A stretch of DNA of 64,000 nt from an uncultured Bacteroidota bacterium (GTDB taxonomy: Bacteria > Bacteroidota > Bacteroidia > Bacteroidales > P3), in assembly GCA_902788805.1 (NCBI GenBank), contig CADALO010000014.1, positions 1-64,000 of the forward strand, written 5' to 3'. Below, one piece after another: positions 1-9,239 of the stretch. The translations under genes were made by a program, and so were the position numbers. The first letter of the stretch is position 1, and every line of letters begins with the position of its first letter. The notes below the pieces were generated by a model. That model saw only the letters and a program-made list of their open reading frames with translations. It searched no databases and was not told the DNA's origin.

Positions 1-147
<147 letters not shown>

Positions 148-194
148 TTAGGATATAATTAATTATATTAATTTTAAAGCATTTAGCCAATCTA

Positions 195-202
195 CAAAGG
201 TA
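195..202 (-). promoter_or_regulatory. TAnnTTTG -7 element of the PFOR gene
   Basis: Read leftward this is TACCTTTG, with a TTG-type -33 element about 19 bases upstream. It gives a leader of roughly 60 bases before the PFOR ATG. The leader holds a near-palindrome around TTAACGTTTTA, which is a perfect CTTAAACGTTTAAG palindrome in the third copy near 16130. Confidence 0.6.
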
Positions 203-246
203 CGAACTTTTTCCGAATTAGCAAGAAAAACTTTCCGAAGGAAAGA

Positions 247-398
247 AATTTGTGGCCAAATGCTTTAAAATTCAAAGCGGTATATCCTAAAACGTCAACA
301 CAATGGTAATCAAGGAAGATATTATTATGGCAAAAGAAAAAAAGTTCATGACATGTGACGGTAACAAAACAAGCCTCGGAGAGGCTCAATCTCAATAA
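247..398 (+). pseudogene. Inverted duplicate of the PFOR leader and first codons
   Basis: On the plus strand, facing away from the real PFOR gene, the leader words GGCCAAATGCTTTAAAATT and TATATCCTAAAACGT recur in order. They are followed by an ATG at 327 and the residues [13 protein letters not shown]. The frame then leaves the PFOR sequence and stops at 398, giving 23 codons. This is a decayed partial copy, head to head with the real gene about 110 bases away. Whether the 23-residue peptide is made is unknown. Confidence 0.7.
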
Positions 399-1241
399 CC
401 CCTGACAAGAAAATCTCTGATTTTCGCAGTCTGGGGATAGAGGAACACCTATCCCCATGTGCGTCTCGGAGAGACGCGATTTCATAGTGTAGGAGAGGAG
501 GGCGAGGGGGCGGCGCCAGCCGCCCACGAGAGCGCGGGGGAGAGTGAGGCGGCGCAGCCGCCGAAGAAGCGGAAGAGAAGTGGAGGAGAAGCGGAAGGGG
601 TAGGGCGGCGCAGCCGCCCGAAAGAAGCGCGAGAGGAGAAGCAAAGAGGAGGGGCGGCGCAGCCGCCCACAAGAGGAGAGAGAAGCGCGGAGAGGGCAAG
701 AAAAGGAGGCAAGCGGAGCCGCAAGCAGCGGGTTCTCTTTTTTTGTTGGGGGCTTTTTTCTTGGGGGGCTTTTTCTTTTTTTCTCTCTCCCCCGCGCCAT
801 CCCTTCCACTGTGTGTCGCGATTCTGTCGCGACAATTCCCTGGTTCTCTTTCGTCCGGTGGGCGGGCATTTATGTCCGCCAAAATCCTCTTTCGGCGATC
901 CTTCGGCGATCCTTCGGCGACCCTTCGACGAAATTCCCGCAACCCCCTAATTCCCAACCTATTGCAACTTCGGTTCCCAAATCTACGCCAATCCACTGTC
1001 AATCAGCTGAATACACCCATCCCGCCCATTAGCCCCATTTCGCCCATTCACCACATCCCTTTGTTCCGTGTGTTGCCGTGTCACGGCAACCCCTTGTCTT
1101 GTATGCTGCTGGTGTGCCCCGCGAGCTTGATGAGCGAATATCATTGCAGCCCCTAAAACCAAAGCCACCGTGCCCGGGGCATCAGCCCCGCGCTTCGTTC
1201 TGTGGGCGGCCTTTATGGCCGTCAACAATCCTCCTATCCCA
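399..1241. repeat. Palindrome-rich repeat block, copy A, and gene-free region
   Basis: No gene is supported here. Bases 399-480 hold short hairpins (AGCCTC/GAGGCT, GGGGATAG/CTATCCCC, GCGTCTC/GAGACGC). Bases 495-790 are purine-rich with four palindromes of the type GGGCGGCGCAGCCGCCC at 508-524, 548-563, 603-619 and 652-669, followed by AAAGCCCCC-type runs. The same block recurs inverted at 15760-16085. Bases 891-930 carry a tandem TTCGGCGATCC unit (three copies plus part). Bases 1018-1050 are CCCATT-type simple repeats like those between genes at 13.4-15.6 kb. Long reading frames crossing the block come from its biased composition. Confidence 0.75.
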
Positions 1242-1487
1242 CTAAAAGCCAACTTGGCAATTCAAATATGCGATGTAAACATTTTCTGTCTCATTGGCCT
1301 TTGACAATATCATTCTGAAATTGGGAGCGATCTTTACATATTTGCCAATTTTGAATTGGGCACCAAGGATTGCAGCTGATTCATCTTTCGCACTATTCTT
1401 GCTGTCTCGGGAATACAAGTCATCGAATTGGGGCAGGTTTACCATGGCGAACAGAGAATTCAAATCTGCCGAACTTAAAAGACTTCC
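1242..1487 (-). pseudogene. C-terminal remnant of a phosphate-locus porin
   Basis: This leftward frame starts in phase directly after the pstB stop codon and encodes about 80 residues. They match the end of the intact porin at 5043-6023, sharing ADL, AMVNLP, DDLYSR, DESAAILGAQFKIGKYVK and IAPNFRM. A short stretch equivalent to KGISLFVR is missing, the tail has diverged, and no signal peptide or start codon remains. The pst operon is therefore bracketed by an intact porin upstream and a porin stump downstream. This suggests an ancient tandem duplication or recombination that may also have removed phoU. Translation by readthrough of the pstB stop is possible but speculative. Confidence 0.8.
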
Positions 1488-2255
1488 TTAGCCCATCTTT
1501 CCCGTCAGATAAGCCTTTGTTCGTTCGTCAATAGGGTTTGTAAACATTGTTTCAGTATCTCCGTACTCGACAAGTTCCCCCAAATACATAAACATCGATT
1601 TCGACGATATGCGCTTTGCCTGCCCCATATTGTGGGTTACTATCAAGATGGTAACCTCCTTTTGAAGATCGAGCAAAAGTTCCTCGATATGTTTCGTTGC
1701 GATAGGGTCAAGTGCCGATGTGGGTTCGTCCATCAATAGCACATCGGGCTTCATTGCCAAAGCACGGGCAATGCATAAGCGTTGCTGCTGACCGCCAGAG
1801 AGGAATGTACCCTTCTTATTCAGTACGTCCTTCACTTCATCCCAGAGGGCTACGCTTTTTAAACAGTGTTCAACTGTTGTGTCTTTTTCTGCCTTTGAAA
1901 GTTTAATTCCGTTCAGGGAAAATCCCGACAAGACATTATCGTAGATACTCATTGTAGGGAACGGTGCGGGACGCTGAAAGACCATACCCACACGACGGCG
2001 CACATCGATTGGTTCCATCGAAAGAATATTTTCGCCATTCAGCAAAATCTCGCCGTCAACACGGATGTTCTGATAGAGACTGTGCATAAGGTTCACAGCA
2101 CGTAGGAGGGTGGACTTTCCACATCCGGAAGGTCCCATAATAGCAGTAATGGTATTTCGTTCGATGGCTGCCGATACATACTTCACAGCCATTGTTTGCT
2201 TGGTATATGATACGCAAGTCTTCTTAAATTCAAGTATGGGTATTACTGATTCCAT
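1488..2255 (-). CDS. pstB: Phosphate ABC transporter ATP-binding protein PstB
   Basis: This is the cytoplasmic ATPase of the high-affinity phosphate importer PstSCAB and powers phosphate uptake. The 255 residues are the usual family length. Visible motifs are Walker A GPSGCGKSTLLRA near residue 42, ABC signature LSGGQQQRL, Walker B VLLMDEPTSALDP and the switch histidine in VTHN. The ATG overlaps the end of pstA by 13 bases, so translation is probably coupled. It is the last intact gene of the leftward porin-pstS-pstC-pstA-pstB run. phoU, which normally follows pstB, is absent and a porin remnant occupies the position. Confidence 0.95.
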   Translation of the reverse strand: MESVIPILEFKKTCVSYTKQTMAVKYVSAAIERNTITAIMGPSGCGKSTLLRAVNLMHSLYQNIRVDGEILLNGENILSMEPIDVRRRVGMVFQRPAPFPTMSIYDNVLSGFSLNGIKLSKAEKDTTVEHCLKSVALWDEVKDVLNKKGTFLSGGQQQRLCIARALAMKPDVLLMDEPTSALDPIATKHIEELLLDLQKEVTILIVTHNMGQAKRISSKSMFMYLGELVEYGDTETMFTNPIDERTKAYLTGKMG

Positions 2256-3043
2256 TTCTTTGCAAGATATTTAGCGGTAAGATTTAATGCAAGTACAAAT
2301 AGCAAGAGGAAGAGCGATGCACCCCAAATCAACTCTTGCAAGTTAGGGTCGTTGAAAAATTCCCAAATAAGCAGAGGTACTGCCGAGATGGGCTTATCAA
2401 CAGAGAAGCGGATAAGCGAACAACCAAGAGCTGTGAACATTAGCGGTGCAGTCTCTCCAATTACTCGCGAAACGGCAAGTAGTATGCCTGTGAAGATGCC
2501 ACCGAACGCAGCAGGTAGCTGCACTCTCATCATCACTCGTGCCTTGTTGCCTCCGAGAGCCAATCCCGCCTCCTTGAGTGATGCTGGAAGAATCTTCAGG
2601 GTCTCTTCTGTTGAACGAACGATAAGCGGAACCATCATGATGCAGAGTGCCACGCTGCCTGCGATTGCCGAATAGCCTTTCATCGGAACAACCACCCATA
2701 TATAGGTGATGATACCGATAATTACCGATGGCGTACCTTGCAGAAGGTCAGTCAGATAACTAACAAATTGAGCAAATCTGTTCTTACTATTCTCTGCCAA
2801 AAATGCTCCACAAAGAATGCCCAACGGAACGGCAACAATTACAGCCATGCCAAGCATAATCATTGTTCCGACTATACCATTTGCGATGCCTCCGGGTATG
2901 GGTTCGCCCGCTTCGATAGCCTTCATTGCCTTGTACGCTGTTGGCGTCGGCTCTGTAAAGAACGCCCAAGAGAGTTGATGGTAGCCACGCAGCAATACTT
3001 CTCCCAAAATGGCAAGCAACGGAACGGCAGTAAGTGCTGCCAA
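2243..3043 (-). CDS. pstA: Phosphate ABC transporter permease PstA (5' end frameshifted)
   Basis: This is an inner-membrane permease subunit of the phosphate importer. It has about six hydrophobic segments and the ABC-permease EAA-type loop (SLKEAGLALGGNKARVM). The open frame begins with TTG at 3043, just after an in-frame TAA. A far better start lies at 3077: ATG followed by DRSKI, overlapping the pstC stop region, but it sits in another frame. One extra A in the ATAAAAC run near 3055-3060 separates the two. Without it the protein would begin MDRSKINGICLLAALTAV, a normal PstA start. Either the contig has an error or the gene is shifted, or starts poorly at TTG. Confidence 0.9.
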   Translation of the reverse strand: MAALTAVPLLAILGEVLLRGYHQLSWAFFTEPTPTAYKAMKAIEAGEPIPGGIANGIVGTMIMLGMAVIVAVPLGILCGAFLAENSKNRFAQFVSYLTDLLQGTPSVIIGIITYIWVVVPMKGYSAIAGSVALCIMMVPLIVRSTEETLKILPASLKEAGLALGGNKARVMMRVQLPAAFGGIFTGILLAVSRVIGETAPLMFTALGCSLIRFSVDKPISAVPLLIWEFFNDPNLQELIWGASLFLLLFVLALNLTAKYLAKKWNQ

Positions 3044-3079
3044 CAGGCAAATGCCGTTTTATTTTCGATCTATCCATAA

Positions 3080-3937
3080 TCAAACTATCCTTGCGCGTTT
3101 AATCATAATTTTACCTATTATATTGATAAGGGCGGTAATCAGAAACAATACCAATCCTATGGCAATCAAAGACGACAGGCGCAAATCGTCTGCCTCGCCA
3201 AACTGATTGGCAATGATTGAAGCCATAGAATTTCCCGTCGATTGTATAGAATCGGGAATATTGTTGGTATTTCCAATAAGCATTGTAACGGTCATTGTCT
3301 CACCCAACGCCCGGCCTATAGCCAATACATACGAAGAGAACATGCCCGAACCGGCTACAGGGAAAATGATTTTTCTTATCACCTCGGCGCGGGTCGCCCC
3401 CAGGCTGTATGCTCCTTCTTTCAAGTCGTTTGGCACCATCTTGATGAATTCGGCACTAAGCGATGCCACGTAGGGAATAATCATTATGGCCAAAACAAGT
3501 GATGCGGTCAGTACGCCCGAGCCTTGTGGCGAGATATCAAGTGTCATAAGGATGGGCCGTAGCGTGAAGAAGCCCCACAGGCCGTATATAATCGACGGAA
3601 TACCTGCCAGCAAGTCGGTTACGGTACTCAACACCGATGCAACCTTTGTCCCCCTGAAATATTCGCCCACGAAAAGTGCAACGGGCAGTGAAAAGGGAAT
3701 GCAAAAGACGAGCGCCAGCAAGGCTGTCATCAGTGTGCCTGTAATGAATGGCAACGCTCCGTACTGTTCATTGCCTGCGGTGTAGCTCCACTGCGAAGAG
3801 GTAAGGAAGTTCAGGAATCCGAAATGTTCAAAAGCATCGTATGCGTCAGTGGCGAGGGCGTAAACAACGCCCCCGCACACTATCGGCACAATCAATGCTG
3901 CTACAAACAATATTATTCTGTAAAGTTTATCATTCAT
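3080..3937 (-). CDS. pstC: Phosphate ABC transporter permease PstC
   Basis: This is the second inner-membrane permease of the Pst importer. It has six hydrophobic stretches, the periplasmic loop after the first segment and the conserved cytoplasmic EAA-type loop (DLKEGAYSLGATRAEVI). I chose the ATG at 3937 (MNDKLYRIILF), 16 bases after the pstS stop. An upstream TTG at 3970 would add 11 hydrophilic residues and overlap pstS. The gene lies between pstS and pstA in the standard order and ends where the pstA start region begins. Confidence 0.93.
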   Translation of the reverse strand: MNDKLYRIILFVAALIVPIVCGGVVYALATDAYDAFEHFGFLNFLTSSQWSYTAGNEQYGALPFITGTLMTALLALVFCIPFSLPVALFVGEYFRGTKVASVLSTVTDLLAGIPSIIYGLWGFFTLRPILMTLDISPQGSGVLTASLVLAIMIIPYVASLSAEFIKMVPNDLKEGAYSLGATRAEVIRKIIFPVAGSGMFSSYVLAIGRALGETMTVTMLIGNTNNIPDSIQSTGNSMASIIANQFGEADDLRLSSLIAIGLVLFLITALINIIGKIMIKRARIV

Positions 3938-3953
3938 AGCCCAATCCAAAACT

Positions 3954-5015
3954 TTACTGCAGTATTGCAACTCCGTCGTATGTTACGGCCTTCAGGTTTT
4001 CCATACTCAATTCTTTTGCCTTCGCTGGCAGCGGGGCGTAGTGTACTTCCGAGGTGATGTTCTGTACCTCGTCAGAGAGAATATACTGCAACAGATCGAG
4101 TGTGGCTTCGGCCTGCTCCTTGCTACGGCCGGAGTAGTTCTGCTCCTTGTATATAATTATCCAGGTGAATGCCGAGATAGGATAGGCACCGGCGGCATCC
4201 GCATTGGTGATTGACGTACGGGTGTCGGCTGGAATTGTGCCCGCTGCGGCTGCTGAAATAGATTCAGCCGTCGGCAACACAAATTCACCTCTCGCGTTCT
4301 GAATGATGGCATAGGGAATCTTCTGTGCAAATGCGTACTCCGAACCTACATAACCGATAGAGTTTTTGGTTTGTGAGATGACGCCTGCAACACCGGGATT
4401 ACCCTTAGCGGCCTGTCCCGAAGGAAAGTTTACCGACTTGCCGGCACCGAACTTCTCTTTCCACATAGGACTGACTTTTGCAAGATAGTCGGTGAAGATG
4501 AATGTCGTGCCTGAACCATCGGAACGGAATACGGGAATGATGGCCTCGGCAGGGAGCGCCACACCAGGATTGAGAGCGGCCAGACGCTCGTCGTTCCACA
4601 TCCTAATCTTGCCGGCAAAGATGTCTGCCACCACCTCGCCTGTAAGTTTCAGCTCCTTTACGCCGTCCAAATTATAGGCCACAACGACGGCACCCATACA
4701 AGTCGGGACGTGAACCACAGGCGCCATTTCCGCCATCTCCTTGTCGGTGAGGAAAGCATCGCTGCCGGCAAAATCCACAACCTTGTCGCGCAAGTTGCGA
4801 ACGCCGCCGCCCGAGCCGACACCACCGTACGCAACTATATCACCATTCACCTTGGCAAAGTTCTCAAAAACCACGTTGTAAAAAGGAAGAGGGAATGTTG
4901 CTCCTGCTCCCGAAAGTTCCTGGGCCTCACGAACACCATTTTTGGCGTTGCCGCCACACGATGCCATTGCTATGGCAACTGCTAATGTCATAATTGACGA
5001 AAAAATCTGTTTCAT
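3954..5015 (-). CDS. pstS: Phosphate-binding lipoprotein PstS
   Basis: This is the periplasmic phosphate-binding component of the Pst importer. The N-terminus is a lipoprotein signal peptide with lipobox MASC (cysteine near residue 20), so the protein should be membrane-anchored. The motifs SGAGATFPLPFY near residue 35 and FRSDGSGTTFIFTDYL in the middle are the phosphate-contacting loops of the PstS family. At 353 residues it is full length. It lies 27 bases downstream of the porin gene and is probably co-transcribed with it and with pstCAB. Confidence 0.95.
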   Translation of the reverse strand: MKQIFSSIMTLAVAIAMASCGGNAKNGVREAQELSGAGATFPLPFYNVVFENFAKVNGDIVAYGGVGSGGGVRNLRDKVVDFAGSDAFLTDKEMAEMAPVVHVPTCMGAVVVAYNLDGVKELKLTGEVVADIFAGKIRMWNDERLAALNPGVALPAEAIIPVFRSDGSGTTFIFTDYLAKVSPMWKEKFGAGKSVNFPSGQAAKGNPGVAGVISQTKNSIGYVGSEYAFAQKIPYAIIQNARGEFVLPTAESISAAAAGTIPADTRTSITNADAAGAYPISAFTWIIIYKEQNYSGRSKEQAEATLDLLQYILSDEVQNITSEVHYAPLPAKAKELSMENLKAVTYDGVAILQ

Positions 5016-5042
5016 AATGATACTAATTATTTAAATTGTTTG

Positions 5043-6023
5043 TCATATACCAAAGTAACAATTCACGTATGCCCAGTATTGGCTCTTTGCGCCATCGGCC
5101 TTTGGCATTGCCATCCTGAAATTGGGGGCAATCTTTACATATTTGCCGATTTTGAATTGGGCGCCCAGGATGGCTGCCGATTCGTCGTTCGCGCCGTTCC
5201 AGCCGCTACGGGAATACAGGTCGTCAAACCGCACAAACAGGGATATGCCTTTGGGCAGGTTTACCATAGCGTACAGCGAGTAGCCGCTCAGGTCGGCATC
5301 CGCCACGCCCGATGTGTTGGCCATATAGCTGTATTCGGCCCCGACGGCAAACCGCTCGTGGCGGTAGCCAGCAAAAGCCGCCAGGTTTGCCGTGTTCTCT
5401 CGCCCCTCCGCTCCGCTCTCGTTCAAGCCTCCGTACAGGCGGATATGGAAACCTTCGGCCGGAGTGAGCGTCACGCCCAGGCCGTAGTTCAGACCGTCCC
5501 CTGCCTGAATCTTCTTATAACCCTCGCCGTTCACCACAATGGCGTCGGCCGAAATCCAGTCGGCAATCCGATAGGCTGCCGAGAGACCCAAATCGGCACT
5601 GCTGCCGAACTTGTACTCGTCCTGGAAAGACTTCCAGACGTAGCGATAGCCCCAGAACTTCTCCTGAAACTTGAATTGCGTGGTCGAAATTAGTCCGCCG
5701 TTCAACGCAAGGCGGCCGCTCTCCCACGACACCATCGCGTGCTTGACATAAGCAATGCGTTGGTAGTCGCTCACATCGGCCGACTTGCCGATGTCCAGCA
5801 CCCCCTTGACCGACAGCCCGCTTCCGAGCTTGTATTCATAACCCAGGTAGCTTCTGTCCAATTCAAAGCCCCGATTGTCGTTCTCCGAGCCGAAGCCCGT
5901 GTGGAAATTTCCGAACACCTCCACAATCGCTTTGCCTTTCGGCTCCCCGATTTCGGTGTTTCTTTCCTGCGCCACGCCACTGATAGAAGTGGCTAACGCT
6001 AATAAAATCATCATTTTGTTCAT
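5043..6023 (-). CDS. Outer-membrane porin, probably phosphate-selective type
   Basis: A 326-residue protein with a cleavable signal peptide (hydrophobic residues 3-18, cleavage near VAQ-ER). The rest is alternating-strand, tyrosine- and glycine-rich sequence typical of a beta-barrel, ending in an aromatic/hydrophobic stretch (YWAYVNCYFGI). No cytoplasmic motif is seen. As first gene of the pst operon it probably admits phosphate or phosphorylated compounds through the outer membrane. That role is inferred from position; the barrel class is read from the sequence. Its C-terminal third survives as a remnant at 1242-1487. Confidence 0.75.
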   Translation of the reverse strand: MNKMMILLALATSISGVAQERNTEIGEPKGKAIVEVFGNFHTGFGSENDNRGFELDRSYLGYEYKLGSGLSVKGVLDIGKSADVSDYQRIAYVKHAMVSWESGRLALNGGLISTTQFKFQEKFWGYRYVWKSFQDEYKFGSSADLGLSAAYRIADWISADAIVVNGEGYKKIQAGDGLNYGLGVTLTPAEGFHIRLYGGLNESGAEGRENTANLAAFAGYRHERFAVGAEYSYMANTSGVADADLSGYSLYAMVNLPKGISLFVRFDDLYSRSGWNGANDESAAILGAQFKIGKYVKIAPNFRMAMPKADGAKSQYWAYVNCYFGI

Positions 6024-6048
6024 AATATCGTATGTTTTAATTACGCTG

Positions 6049-6056
6049 CAAAAATA
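6049..6056 (-). promoter_or_regulatory. -7 element for the porin-pst operon
   Basis: Read leftward this is TATTTTTG, 26 bases upstream of the porin ATG. It lies in the 160-base divergent region shared with pit. The region also contains TTGTAACA and TTTGTAAT words that could be response-regulator sites, but I cannot define a Pho box for this phylum. Confidence 0.5.
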
Positions 6057-6151
6057 GGCAGGCGATATTACAACGGTATGACGATTTTATGAAAATTTGA
6101 CTTGTAACAATCTTTTCATTTCATCTTAACAGCTTTGTAATATGAGCCCGC

Positions 6152-6159
6152 TATTTTTG
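6152..6159 (+). promoter_or_regulatory. -7 element for pit
   Basis: TATTTTTG with a TTTG at 6133-6136 as a possible -33 element, 27 bases before the pit ATG. It is divergent from the porin promoter, so both phosphate units could be controlled from the same intergenic region. Confidence 0.45.
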
Positions 6160-6185
6160 TGGATGAAAAATAAACATTAAGGAAA

Positions 6186-8438
6186 ATGGAAACAACTTGT
6201 TATCTGATTATTATTGTATTTCTGCTGGTGCTGGCAGTGGTGGATTTGTTTGTCGGGGTCAGCAACGACGCCGTCAATTTTATGAATTCGGCCATCGGGG
6301 CCAAGGTGGCGCGGTTCCGCACCGTTCTCATCGTTGCCTCGGTTGGAATCGTTGCCGGAGCTATGCTGTCGGCGGGGATGATGGATGTGGCGCGGCACGG
6401 CATTATGCAACCGTCGTACTTCTCGTTTCGCGAGGTGATGATGCTGTTTCTGGCCGTGATGGTGACGGATGTGATTGTGCTTGACGTGTTCAACTCGCAC
6501 GGTATGCCCACATCCACAACCGTGTCGCTGGTGTTCGAACTCTTGGGCGGCGCCTTCGTTCTGGCGCTGCTCAAGATGTCGGCCGACGGCAGCCTGGCTA
6601 TGTTCGACCTGCTCAATTCCAGTAAGGCATTGTCGGTCATCATCGCCATCTTTGTCAGCGTGGCGCTAGCTTTCGTCACGGGTGCCGTGGTGCAGTGGAT
6701 TTCGCGTCTGATTTTCACTTTCCGCCCCCACTGGCATCCTTACGCCGAGGCGTTCTTCGGCGGCATCGCCTTCACGGTGCTCGCCTATTTCATTTTCATC
6801 AAAGGACTTTCAGGCACTCCGTTTATCGGCGAGGAGACGAAGGCGTGGATTGTGCAGAACACGGGGATGCTGTTGTTTTGCATATTCTGCGTGACGACAT
6901 TCGTTTCGTTCTTCCTCGTCATTGCGCGGGTGAACATATTCCGTCTTGTTGTTCTGTTTGGCACATTCGCCTTGGCGATGGCTTTTGCAAGCAACGACCT
7001 GGTGAACTTCGTCGGTGTGCCCCTCGCCGGGCTGTCCGCCTTCCAAGACTGGATGCAACACGGCGCGCCCGACCCCGACGGCTTTATGATGACCTCGCTG
7101 ATGGAGTCGGAGAAATCGCCGTTTGGCTATCTGGCCGTCGCCGGGGTGATAATGATTGTGGCATTGGCCACCTCGAAGAAGGCCCAGAATGTGGTGAAGA
7201 CCGAGGTGGGCCTGGGCCGACAGGACGAGAGCGACGAGATGTTCGGCTCCAGCCAGGCAGCGCGTACCATAGTGCGTTCGGCGCAAGTGGCCAAGACGGC
7301 CGTTTCGAGCATCACCCCACGTTGGCTTCGCCGGGCCATACGGCGGCGTTTCGACACAGAGAATGCCGAAATGCTGGGCGGCGCATCGTTCGATATGGTG
7401 CGGGCATCGGTCAACCTGGTGCTGGCATCGGTATTGATAGTCATCGGCACCAACTACAAACTGCCGCTCTCCACCACCTACGTAACCTTTATGGTGGCTA
7501 TGGGAACCAGTCTTGCCGACGGCGCTTGGGGACGCGACAGCGCTGTGTTCCGCGTCACGGGAGTCCTCAGCGTCATCGGCGGCTGGTTCCTCACGGCCGG
7601 CATTGCCTTCGTCTCGTGCGCCCTGGTCTGCCTGCTGTTCTATTTTGGCGGCTTCATCGCTATGTTTGCCTTGATGATTTTGGCGGCATTCATCGTGGTG
7701 AAGGGCAACATCACCTACCGCAAGAAAAAACTGGAGGACAAGGACGCGCTTCTCTCTTCCATTATGCACAGCCACGACGCAGAGATTGTGTGGGACCTGC
7801 TGCGAAAACATATCAGCCACACGCAGAGCGACACCTGCCGTTTCACCTCCGAACAATACAACCGCATCCTCGACGGTCTGATGTCTGAGAACCTTAAAGG
7901 GTTGCGCGCCACGCAGCAGTTACTGAAAGACAAGCAGGAGGAGCTGAAAAGGGTGCGCCACCGTGAGTTTGTCGCCTTGCACCGCATTCCCGAGGACATC
8001 GCGCTGGAACACAACACCTGGTTCCATCTTGGCGCCAACAGCAACCAGCAGTTTATCTACTGCCTGAAGCGGCTGCTCGAGCCGATAAAGGAGCATATCG
8101 ACAACAATTTCAACCCCGTACCGGCGGCCTTTATGGAAGAGTTCCGCCCCATCCGCAACCGCATCGGCAATCTGATGGACGAGACTTGCGAGATGCTCAC
8201 CACTTGCTGTTTCGACCACGAAAAAAGAGTGCTCGAGGAGGCCGAACTCTGCAAAAAAGAGCTCTCTGCCCTGCGCAAAACACACATCGATCGTATGCAG
8301 AGGCGGACGGGCACAGCCGACTACAAAACATCGCTCATCTACCTGAACATCCTTCAGGAGAGCCAGGAACTTCTCAGCATAATGCGTCACCAACTGAAAG
8401 CCGCACGCAAACTCTTCGCAGAGAATAAGCATTTTTAG
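6186..8438 (+). CDS. pit: Inorganic phosphate transporter, PiT family, with PhoU-like C-terminal region
   Basis: A secondary phosphate transporter of 750 residues. The two inverted PiT signatures are visible: GVSNDAVNFMNSAIGAK near residue 24 and FASNDLVNFVGVPLAG near residue 260, each in the middle of hydrophobic helices. About ten membrane segments reach to near residue 510. The remaining 240 residues are soluble, helical and heptad-rich, resembling a PhoU-type domain. This long form is common in Bacteroidetes. With no phoU beside pstB, this domain is a candidate for linking uptake to signalling, which is inference. It is followed by the two-component pair. Confidence 0.9.
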   Translation: METTCYLIIIVFLLVLAVVDLFVGVSNDAVNFMNSAIGAKVARFRTVLIVASVGIVAGAMLSAGMMDVARHGIMQPSYFSFREVMMLFLAVMVTDVIVLDVFNSHGMPTSTTVSLVFELLGGAFVLALLKMSADGSLAMFDLLNSSKALSVIIAIFVSVALAFVTGAVVQWISRLIFTFRPHWHPYAEAFFGGIAFTVLAYFIFIKGLSGTPFIGEETKAWIVQNTGMLLFCIFCVTTFVSFFLVIARVNIFRLVVLFGTFALAMAFASNDLVNFVGVPLAGLSAFQDWMQHGAPDPDGFMMTSLMESEKSPFGYLAVAGVIMIVALATSKKAQNVVKTEVGLGRQDESDEMFGSSQAARTIVRSAQVAKTAVSSITPRWLRRAIRRRFDTENAEMLGGASFDMVRASVNLVLASVLIVIGTNYKLPLSTTYVTFMVAMGTSLADGAWGRDSAVFRVTGVLSVIGGWFLTAGIAFVSCALVCLLFYFGGFIAMFALMILAAFIVVKGNITYRKKKLEDKDALLSSIMHSHDAEIVWDLLRKHISHTQSDTCRFTSEQYNRILDGLMSENLKGLRATQQLLKDKQEELKRVRHREFVALHRIPEDIALEHNTWFHLGANSNQQFIYCLKRLLEPIKEHIDNNFNPVPAAFMEEFRPIRNRIGNLMDETCEMLTTCCFDHEKRVLEEAELCKKELSALRKTHIDRMQRRTGTADYKTSLIYLNILQESQELLSIMRHQLKAARKLFAENKHF

Positions 8439-8495
8439 CCAAACACAACACAATAAAAAACAGTTCATTCCGTTTTGTTTCTAATAATTTACAGC

Positions 8496-9188
8496 ATGAT
8501 AAAAAACCGCACATACAACATTCTTGTTGTTGACGACGAAATCGACATTTGTCAGATACTGCAATATAATTTAGAGAAAGAAGGCTATTCCGTTGCGGTG
8601 GCAACATCCGCAGAAGAAGCCCTGCAAAACAATATTCCCAATTTCAACCTCTTGCTACTCGATGTGATGATGGACGGAATGTCGGGCTTCGAACTGGCAA
8701 GTGCGTTGAAAAACAACGAGAAAACATCGGACATCCCTATTATCTTCCTGACGGCAAAAGATTCGGAGCAAGACATCTTGCACGGTTTCGGACTTGGTGC
8801 CGACGATTATATTTCAAAACCGTTCAGGATACTGGAACTGTTGGCCAGAGTCAAGGTCGTTTTAACCAGGTCGGACCGCAAAGAAAAACCGGCGAAGGAC
8901 ACCCTGCAATATGAGGGCATTATGCTAAACACCAGCCAGAAAAAGGTACACGTCGACGGAGTGGAAGTCCCTTTCACAAGGACCGAGTTCGAACTGCTGG
9001 CCTTGCTGCTGTCTGTTCGTGGACGTGTCCTCTCCCGGCAAGAGTTGATTGACCGCATCTGGCCCAACGATGCCACGGTGATGGACCGGACTGTCGACGT
9101 GAACATCCTGAGAATACGGAAAAAGATTGAACCCTATTCTTCGTGTATCGGGACAAAGATGGGCTACGGTTATTATTTCAAGGACTGA
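8496..9188 (+). CDS. phoB: OmpR/PhoB-family response regulator
   Basis: A 230-residue transcription factor with an N-terminal receiver domain and a C-terminal winged helix. The acidic pocket (VVDDE) is near the start, the phospho-acceptor is Asp56 in LLLLDVMMDG, and the conserved Thr (FLTAK) and Lys (SKPF) follow. The DNA-binding half contains FTRTEFELLALLL and GYGYYF, typical of the OmpR class. I take the ATG at 8496; an upstream TTG would add seven residues. Placement between pit and a sensor kinase, opposite pst, supports a phosphate-response role, though the symbol rests on context. Confidence 0.8.
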   Translation: MIKNRTYNILVVDDEIDICQILQYNLEKEGYSVAVATSAEEALQNNIPNFNLLLLDVMMDGMSGFELASALKNNEKTSDIPIIFLTAKDSEQDILHGFGLGADDYISKPFRILELLARVKVVLTRSDRKEKPAKDTLQYEGIMLNTSQKKVHVDGVEVPFTRTEFELLALLLSVRGRVLSRQELIDRIWPNDATVMDRTVDVNILRIRKKIEPYSSCIGTKMGYGYYFKD

Positions 9189-9239
9189 CCACTAACGCAA
9201 TAACACACTAACGCATTAACGCACTAGCGCATTAAATAT
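9189..9239. repeat. Short ACGCATTA-type tandem repeat
   Basis: The 51 bases between the regulator and kinase genes consist almost wholly of CACTAACGCATTAACGCA-like units. The same words occur in the ferritin-rubredoxin gap near 42797-42905. No ribosome-binding site is obvious here. Confidence 0.6.

Noticed and set aside
192..950. Long overlapping frames on both strands over the GC-rich block
   Set aside because: They are products of purine/pyrimidine-biased repeats; residues are mainly Arg, Ser, Pro, Ala, and the same artefact appears in the inverted copy at 15.75-16.1 kb.
983..1252. Leftward 89-codon frame
   Set aside because: It covers simple repeats, has no known motif or ribosome-binding site, and abuts the porin remnant.
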